64,000 nt of DNA from contig MU008172.1 in NCBI GenBank assembly GCA_010909165.1, forward strand, positions 620,001 to 684,000. The letters run 5' to 3'. Origin of the DNA: Anthoceros angustus. Taxonomy: Eukaryota; Streptophyta; Anthocerotopsida; Anthocerotales; Anthocerotaceae. Made by a program: the position numbers and the translations under genes. Shown here piece after piece: positions 57,001 through 64,000 of this stretch (positions within the stretch are counted from its first letter, which is position 1; each line of letters starts with the position of its first letter). The notes under the pieces are model-generated. The model worked only from the letters and a program-made list of their open reading frames with translations. It was not told where the DNA came from and searched no databases.

Positions 57001-58473
57001 ATGGTAGCTCGGTGCTACAGTGGCGTGCAATTGCGGGCACGTTATTTCCCCTTGCAAGCCGCAGCAGCAGCTGCTGCAGCATTCGGTGAGCTTGCTCGGG
57101 CCGGCCCGTCCAATTCCGCAACCATGGCCGGGGAAGGAGAAGAAGATTTGATGCAAGTGGACGAGCCGGAGGACGTGGAGAGGGTGCAGAGGTTGGTGGA
57201 GATAGGCGTGACTCGAATTCCGCGCAGGTTTATCAGGCCTCTGGAAGAGCGGCACGATGAGGCTCTGGTGGATTGGAGCGGGGCGATCCCGGTGATCGAT
57301 CTCGCGAACTTCGAGGGAGGGGCCGCCCGTGCGAGAGTGAGGCGGGAGGTAGGCCAGGCGTGCGAGGAATGGGGGTTTTTCCAGGTGGTGAACCACGGGG
57401 TGCCGCTGCGGGTGATGGAGGAGACGTTGCGCGTAGGACTCGGATTCTTCGCTCTGTCCAGCCAGGAGAAACTGCGGTACGCTCGGGACCCCGGCGGCTT
57501 CGCCACGGAGGGGTATGGCAACCGGATGCTGGTGCAGGAGGACCAGGTAGGGCTTGGACGGCGTCCGCATGCATGCAGAAAGCGGGGTTGATGCCATGAG
57601 GTACCTTTGCCGTGTTCCAGGTGCTGGATTGGAGAGACTACGTTGATCACCACACCCTTCCCTTGTCGAGAAGGAACGAGAACAACTGGCCCGACAAGCC
57701 TGCCGGCTACAGGTGGGCTGCGACAAAGCTCTGCTTTCCAGCCCAGCAATGCGATTGCATGGCCTGTCCTTTACCTTTACCCTTGCCCCTGACACTGCTT
57801 GGACAGGGAAGCTATTGTTGAGTACAGCGACCATACCAGGCTTCTGGCTGAGAAGTTACTGGCTGTCATCTCCGAGAGTCTGGGGCTGGGCTCATCCGCA
57901 GTGGCTGATGCGATAGGAGAGCCCGTCCAGAACGTGAGCATCAACTACTACCCGCCCTGCCCCCAACCAGATCTGACTCTGGGACTGCAGTCCCACTCGG
58001 ATTTCGGAGCCATCACTCTTCTCATCCAAGACGAGGTTGGCGGACTCCAGGTAGCCAAGGATGGGCATTGGGCGGCTGTTCCTCCCGTGCCCCATGCGTT
58101 TGTCGTGAATCTGGGAGATCAGATGCAGGTACGTCCTCTCTTCCCGAGCTTAAATGTAGTTGGTAATTGGGTAGCTGGTGGTGGATGTTGACTAACCTAG
58201 TCCCTTCCCGTGTCGGTGATGCAGATATTGTCTAATGACAGGTTTAACAGCGTGGAGCACCGTGCTGTTGTGAACCGCAAGCGGCCTCGGATGTCGGTGG
58301 CGACGTTCTATGATCCGTCCCGGGAGCGGAAGATCGCACCCTTGCGAGAGCTGGTCGGACAGGGGCAACGCCCGCGCTACAGAGAGATCGTCTTCGGGGA
58401 TCACGTTACCGCTTGGTACTCCAAAGGTCCTTATGGGAAGAAGAATTTGGATTCCCTAGCTGTAGCCGGTTAG
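57001..58473 (+). CDS. 2-oxoglutarate/Fe(II)-dependent dioxygenase 2 (plant DOXC class)
   Basis: Four exons (57001-57546, 57621-57712, 57807-58128, 58225-58473) give 402 residues. IPVIDLANF and ACEEWGFFQVVNHGVP mark the N-terminal domain. Iron ligands are His276 and Asp278 (SHSDFG) and His332 (SVEHR); Arg342 in RMS binds 2-oxoglutarate. Exon 1 runs without a break over the FFQ/VVNHG position, where dioxygenases 1 and 3 have an intron, and an intron instead follows MLVQEDQ. The Ala-rich lead (QAAAAAAAAFGE) before MAGEGEED may be a targeting stretch, or translation may start at the second ATG (57124). Substrate is unknown. Confidence 0.9.
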
Positions 58474-60563
58474 GAGTCAGGTTGAAGGTTAGTTTTAATG
58501 TAAATAAACACACTACCTACAAGATAAATGGAGGTTTTATTAGGGGAGGAGATAGAGTGAGCCCCATGTACCATCGAAAGGACAATCTAAGCCAGAGCCA
58601 GAGCCAGAGGCTACGGACGCCCGACTAAACAGTGAGGCCCACCATCCGGGGGTCCACCCAACACCGGTGCCCGTGTCCAGGGTCGCCAACTAGTCCATGG
58701 CCCTCATCCCTCGTCGCGAGACATGACGCATGACGTTCACATGACGTTGGCGAGGATCGAGCCCGCGTCTGAAGATAATAGAAGACGCTGAAATAATAGA
58801 AGACGAACGAAGACGACGAGGTCTTTTTATGGTCTTCTGGACGAATTTTTGTTGTCATAGACTTTGTAACACCTTGTAGGAAGGCCCTTTCTTTCCCCGG
58901 ACCACGATATTCTCGGAGCAGTAGTTAGTTTCAAGATGGGCGATAGTACGGCTAGTCCCTTGGCCTGGTGCCCTCCACACGGTTGCTCCCTTTCGTGTGA
59001 GGGTAGATGAGAGTTCTCATCTCTTTTTCTACATTAAGTCTCCACGTTTTCTTAACAACTTGTACCATAGTGTGCCTAAGCTATAGTTGCACCAAGGCAT
59101 CCACTCCCTCTATGCCATAAGGTACTTGCACCAAGGCACCCCTATGGACTTGGCATTTCCAAACTTATGAGTATAAAAGCTCTGCGACGGGATTGCAGCC
59201 ACTTAGGGCAGACGGGTATGGGGCATGGGGTTCTTGTGGCTTGCACTACCTACCTACATGTATTATAGATTTTATCTAACAAGGAAAATGGGATATGGGG
59301 CATGGGGTTCTTGTGGCTTGCACTACCTACCTACATGTATTATAGATTTTATCTAACAAGGAAAATGGGATATGGGGCATGGGGTTCTTGTGGCTTGCAC
59401 TACCTACCTACATGTATTATAGATTTTATCTAACAAGGAAAATGAGAAAGGCAGATATATCGAGAAGTAGAGATTCGAGAGAGTACAGTTGTTTTTTACA
59501 TCTCCAAGAGCCGTTATGGGCTGTTTAGGGCGATAAACCTTGAGTGCCACACTGAGAGAGTTCAATCCTCAAGCCCAACAAGGAATGCTCATGAGAGAAG
59601 AACTTAGAGACTTCATTGACCTTGTCCCTAGGCCCGAAAATATGGTAGTCGTTCGCAAGCGATGAGAATACACTATCACGTGTTGAGGCTGAGCATATAG
59701 CTATCGCACCATAGCCGCATAGGGCTCATGACACACCTAAGGCTAAACAAGTATCAACACTTTTATCCTACAGTATCTCGAAACATAGCATGGTCTCAAC
59801 TAAAGGCCATGCCCAACAACCAAAGCTTGCCGTGACTGATCATGCAGCATGTCAAGGGATCGAGACTTATCACTACGAATAAGACCTAAAACCAGTAGCC
59901 GCGAATGAGCAAAATAGCCTCACCCTTGCATGGGCAAGGGCGCGTACACTCCACTCTTGAGGGCTCAAACAAGAAGAAGAATGGGATATGTCTGGTTTGT
60001 AGTCCTCTATAATATAGTTTCCTCTATTGAAAGAATTTAGCAGGATATATAATTATAAATAAAATTATTCTTCTTAAGCCCCTTCATAATTGTTTCTCAC
60101 ACAATGGCCTAGGTGAACTTATGGCTTGCACTACCTACCTGTAGATCTTTATGTGAGAAGGAAAACGAGAAACGTAGAATATATCGAGAAGTAGAGACTC
60201 GAGAGAGTACAGCTATTGTCTACGTATGTGTGCCGAAGCCTTTATCTGAACTTGAACTCGTATTGTGAACTCCGCATTTTTGTCAGGCCTCCTCGGCCAG
60301 ACTCCGGCGACGAAACCGAGGCGACGCTCAGTAATGGCTTGTAATGAGGAGGGCGGGGGATGTTGGTAGAGGTGCACAACTGCGGTGGTGTCTTAGCTGC
60401 TTGGAATTTGCAGCCCACCCAGATTCCTTGAGAATTCATTCATGAGGCCCGGCTGTACAGGTGAAAACGATCCGCATTCCTTGGGCGCGCGTGGAGATTG
60501 ATCTGTTCCCGGAAGTCGTAGAGCTGAGACCGGCCGGGCGGCAGACCTGCGCAAGTCGCAGAC
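58474..60563. other. Repeat-rich intergenic region
   Basis: About 2 kb without a recognised gene. It holds a half-copy of the CTAGTCCCTTGGCC element (58946-59048), a 77-bp tandem repeat (59221-59451), and a dispersed ~100-bp repeat around 59390-59500 that recurs at 60122-60225 (TATCGAGAAGTAGAGA, TCGAGAGAGTACAG). Confidence 0.5.
59221..59451. repeat. 77-bp tandem repeat, three copies
   Basis: Three near-identical units start at 59221, 59298 and 59375 with GGGCATGGGGTTCTTGTGGC. Part of the unit recurs at about 60122. Confidence 0.9.
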
Positions 60564-62095
60564 ATGACTACAGAGCCTCCGTGGGCTGCAGCTGCTACCA
60601 GGACGTTGTGCAGGATCGTCGTGAATCTACTCCTGTCTTTGGCTTTGGTCGTGTGGATCGTCCTCGGTCTACTCACGGTTGGAGACGTTTATGACTTGAA
60701 TTCCGGCCTGCACGACGCGGTTGTACCTCATCTACTCGGGCTGGATCTTGACGTTCCTCGCAATGCCTACGGGGCAGCACACCCGGCAATGCAGCAAGTG
60801 AGTTTGAATTTGTTCGTCTTTGTAAGTCTGTCGGGCATCGCCTCCTCTTACAAAGTGTCTTATATGTGTTTCCAACAAAGCAGGTACATGAGAGCCCTCC
60901 CAGGGGGCCTCGTGTGGCAATCTGCCTTGTGGGTGGAGCTCGAGCTTTCGAGCTGACAGGGCCCACTATTAAGAAGTACGTTCTGGATGTTTATCACGAT
61001 GCTGATATCTTCCTCCACTCACCCCTGGACCAAGATGCTCACAAGTTCACTCTCCTGAGTGGTACCCAAAACCTTGCAGCTGCTCGAATCTTCAAACCTG
61101 AACCCATTCCGCCTTCCCGGGCCCCTGAAGGACTGCTCATGGCAGCCAATTCTCCAAACGGAACTCAGGTAATCGGCACCAGACAACTTCTAACCGAATT
61201 CGCTTGATAGTTGCCCACTGTGCTTTCAGTTTTTACATGTGGAGTAGGAAAGGAAAGAACCGAAGTCTCATTGTGCAACAGCAACGTACTTATTGTGGGA
61301 TTGCTCTGGCAGGGTCTTTTGCAATATTTCTCTCTGGTGGAAGGATGCGTGGACATGATCAAAGGCTACCAAGCTGCACACAACGTGACATACGACTGGA
61401 TAGTTAGGACAAGGGTGGATACCTTCTGGAACAACCCTCTTCCGCCTGTAAGTTCCTTCAACAACCAGTCTTATACAGTGCCATACGGCTCCCAATATGG
61501 AGGCCTGAACGACAGGCTGGGGATCGGAACCTGGAGGACCAGTGAAGCCGCATTAGCAAGAGTCAGTCTTCTGCCAGCCCTCCATTCACACGGCTACTCG
61601 GGGCTGAACTCTGAGACAGCGTTCAAGAGGCAGCTATCGGTGTCAAACATATCATACGAGACTCGACTTTTCCCTTTCTGCGTGCTGAGCCGCAGAACAT
61701 ATGGTTGGCCTTCCACACCTATGGGTGTTCCTGTGGCATCCATTCTGAGCAGGGGACCACTGAACGGCGCCAAATGCAGACCCTGCACTCCAGCAGTCAC
61801 GGGTATAGAAGCCCGGCGGGTAGCGGACACATTGCACAAGACATGGGGCTGGATCGGGCCATTCAACTCCACCGAGGACTTGCAGCTATGTGAAGCAAGA
61901 GGGGAATGGGACTCAAACTGGGAGAGCGTGTACTCTGAAGCTCTTGGCCGGGCAGATAATTTTGAGGACAGGCAAATGCTCTACAGCAGGTCTGCAGCGA
62001 GCTGTGTAAAGGACGTGGAGGCTCTCGTGGCAGAATGGGACTCTTGGACGGCACCGTCACCCCAGGAAATATGCCAGGCAGCCCGACCACCTTGA
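60564..62095 (+). CDS. DUF7796 family type II membrane protein (glycosyltransferase-like)
   Basis: Three exons (60564-60797, 60884-61168, 61313-62095) give 433 residues. A single signal-anchor helix (VNLLLSLALVVWIVLGLL, about 20-37) follows a short cytosolic tail, as in Golgi type II proteins. The lumenal domain has the conserved plant blocks VAICLVGGARAFELTGPTI, DADIFLHSPLDQD, GLLQYFSLVEGC, YDWIVRTRVDTFWN, YGGLNDRLGIG, LNSETAFKRQL and GAKCRPCTP. This family is annotated in plants as DUF7796 (Arabidopsis At2g04280/At4g12700 type). Its biochemical role is unproven; GT-A-like architecture is inferred. A GTAAGT word inside exon 3 (61448) is not used because the conserved frame reads through it. 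Confidence 0.88.
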
Positions 62096-62310
62096 CGCCT
62101 TGGAGGTGGAGTGTGAAGGAAGAATGTTTCGGAGGAAGTGTAAATTGTAGGAATGAGAGTGAGGTTGTTCAATCCATAAGCCCATGTCTTCCGTGTCGGT
62201 TCCGCATTGCCGTACACGTCACGTAAGAAACGGCACGCGTGTGGCGCTCGGATGTTGCAGGAAGCTTATAAGATGCCGTGGCGTGTGCCAGATCGTTGTA
62301 CTCGTCAACA

Positions 62311-63671
62311 ATGCAGGGAGGAGCTGTGACGGGCGTGAAGTCGCTAGTGGACAGTGGCCTCCGCAGCCTGCCCAAGCAGTATGTGAGGCCGCAGTCGGAA
62401 CGGATTGTGGGAACAGAGGTGCCAGGGGTAGAGCTGCCGGTAATCGATCTCTCCTCCTTGGATGGCCCCTCCAAGTCTGAACGAGATGCCTCCCTGCTCG
62501 CTATGCATCAGGCCTGCAAAGAGTGGGGATTTTTCCAAGTACGTCTCACTCTCCTCCCCCCCCCACCCCGATTTGTGTGCCGTGTGCCGGGATGTAGACT
62601 CGGACCACACCGTTGTTGATGGCCGGGATGAGACGTGTGGCAGGTGGTGAACCATGGAGTGCCCGCGTCTTCGTTGGACGGGATCTCGAAGCTGGCTCGC
62701 GACTTCTTCGCGCTTCCTCTGGAGGAGAAGCAGAAGTTCAAGCCGCAGCCTGGGCAGCACGTTTCCGTGGGCAAGTTCGGAACCAGCTTCGATCCCAACC
62801 AGGACGCTGTGCTGGATTGGAGAGACGTTTTGAGGCACTTCTTTCCCGCGACCTGGCAGTCGGACCAGGGCACCTGGCCGGGCGTGCCCCCTCTCTACAG
62901 GTGAGCCTCGAAATCGTGATCGACCCCGCTCTGGAATTGCGTGGCACACAGCGCACAGGGCCTGTTGTTTGACGCATTTGGTGCCATGGCAGGGAGACCG
63001 TGGTAGGCTTCCGAAACGAAGTGACAGCTTTGGCCGAAAAGCTGTTGTCGCTGATGGCTCTGAACTTGGGGCTTCCAGAACACACTCTCAATGAAGGAGT
63101 AGGGGCCTCCGAGCAACACGTGCACCTGGTGTACTATCCCGAATGCCCTGAGCCGGATCTTGCCCTGGGGATTAAGAGTCACGCGGACTCGGGAGCCATC
63201 ACCCTGCTTCTCCAGGACGAAGTGGGGGGCTTGCAGGTCAGCAAAGATGGCCGATGGCTGCCCGTCAAGCCCATTCCCCATGCGTTTGTCGTCAACATCG
63301 GAGACGCATTGCAGGCAAGTTCGTTCGAAATACCTCTCATGTTTTCCCGAATTCCCGAAAGGACACATGGCAGTCTGATGTGCCTTTATGTGTGCACTGC
63401 GAATGTGCAGGCTATCACAAACGATGCATATCCCAGCGTGGATCACAGGGCAGTAGTGAACGGGGGGAAAGCTCGCTTGTCTATCGTCACTTTCCATACT
63501 CCGGAGCCAAACCATGTCATCTCCCCTGCACCTGCCCTAATCTCACCAGAAGAGGGTGCATGCTATCGCAGTTTCACTTTTGGGGAATACCTGAGGGCGG
63601 TGTATGGGAAGGGACTGGATGGGAAGAATGTCCTGAGCAAATTCAGGGTTGATCATGACCAAACTAGCTAA
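62311..63671 (+). CDS. 2-oxoglutarate/Fe(II)-dependent dioxygenase 3 (plant DOXC class)
   Basis: Four exons (62311-62538, 62644-62900, 62993-63314, 63411-63671) give 355 residues. LPVIDLSSL and ACKEWGFFQVVNHGVP mark the N-terminal domain. Iron ligands are His225 and Asp227 (SHADSG) and His281 (SVDHR); Arg291 in RLS binds 2-oxoglutarate. Exon 3 has exactly the length of that in dioxygenase 2 (322 nt). The third intron (63315-63410) starts with GC rather than GT and is 96 nt, a multiple of three without stops, so retention would add 32 residues between the DALQ and AITND blocks. It lies about 200 bp after the DUF7796 gene on the same strand. Substrate is unknown. Confidence 0.9.
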
Positions 63672-64000
63672 CAGGATGAGCCGGTTCAGAGCAGAGAGCA
63701 GCCATGGCAGCAGAGGAAGGTGAAGGTGAGGAGAGTGTGCACTGGACTACACTGTAGCAGGTCTGTCCAGTACAGCAGTGACCAGTGTCAACACTGAATG
63801 AGCAAGATGAGTAAAAAGGAAATGGATATTCATCCGCACAAAATTGTTTGGGGTGATAACAAAACTGCGGGCCTGCCCTTGCACAACAATGGTAGCAGCA
63901 ACAAGAGCAAATTAGATGCCAAGGGCCAACCTCCTTGCGGTCCCAGCTCTATACTTGGTGTCAGTCAGCATGTCTGGCAAAGGTGAGACTCAGCAATGGC
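63672..64000. other. 3' flank at the window edge
   Basis: Presumed 3' UTR of dioxygenase 3. A 62-codon open stretch from 63798 starts MSKMSKKEMDIHPHK and has no recognised family; it is not called. Confidence 0.35.

Noticed and set aside
56884-57834. 316-codon minus-strand open frame
   Set aside because: It lies antisense to exons of dioxygenase 2, begins at a non-ATG codon and has no family resemblance.
61448-61453. GTAAGT donor-like word inside exon 3 of the DUF7796 gene
   Set aside because: The conserved family sequence reads straight through it, so it is probably not a used splice site.
1-64000. CRISPR arrays, operons, phage or bacterial features
   Set aside because: The repeats are tandem or LTR type without spacer pattern, all genes have spliceosomal introns, and neighbours are functionally unrelated.

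Overview
This window reads as nuclear DNA of a land plant. Every protein gene is split by short GT-AG introns (about 50 to 170 bp), and the genes match plant-type families: a subgroup IVc bHLH factor, BUSHY-type SNF5, an ABC1K kinase fused to a beta-lactamase-like domain, an RH58-type helicase, a DUF7796 protein and plant 2-oxoglutarate dioxygenases. Compact introns together with degenerate Copia and Gypsy elements suggest a bryophyte or lycophyte-grade plant with a fairly compact genome. That placement is inference; no marker gene here fixes the species.

Layout. 1-2.3 kb: no gene seen. 2.3-3.6 kb (+): bHLH factor. 4.4-6.3 kb (-): mitochondrial pyruvate dehydrogenase E1 alpha, copy 1. 6.5-9.2 kb: deleted Gypsy-like element. 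9.5 kb and 20.6 kb: two copies of one ~348 bp MITE in opposite orientation, bracketing a gene block made of ARP4 (+), TTI1 (-) and a hypothetical protein (+). 21-23.9 kb: AT-rich repeats. 24.0-29.7 kb: a complete but degenerate Copia retrotransposon with LTRs, target-site duplication, primer binding site and polypurine tract. 30.6-32.5 kb (+): pyruvate dehydrogenase E1 alpha, copy 2. 33.2-36.7 kb (-): SNF5 with a very long Q/P/E-rich N-terminus. 37.8-39.3 kb (+): dioxygenase 1. 39.8-41.1 kb (-): NECAP-like endocytic protein. 41.8-44.3 kb (+): RlmN-type radical SAM methyltransferase. 45.9-47.9 kb (-): stand-alone beta-lactamase-like protein. 48.5-51.1 kb (-): DEAD-box helicase. 51.7-56.8 kb (+): ABC1K/beta-lactamase fusion. 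57.0-58.5 kb (+): dioxygenase 2. 58.5-60.5 kb: repeats. 60.6-62.1 kb (+): DUF7796 type II membrane protein. 62.3-63.7 kb (+): dioxygenase 3.

The genes are mostly unrelated single housekeeping genes rather than a pathway cluster. Two encode chromatin-remodelling subunits (ARP4, SNF5), one a PIKK-chaperone subunit (TTI1), two the same mitochondrial enzyme subunit, and three the same dioxygenase family. The most unusual features are the yeast-like glutamine-rich extension of the plant SNF5, the inverted partial duplication that yields a free beta-lactamase-like gene next to its kinase-fused parent, a frame-preserving GC-AG intron in dioxygenase 3, and a Copia element whose LTRs do not end in TG/CA. 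Exon coordinates were deduced by hand from splice signals, reading-frame continuity and family similarity, and need transcript support.
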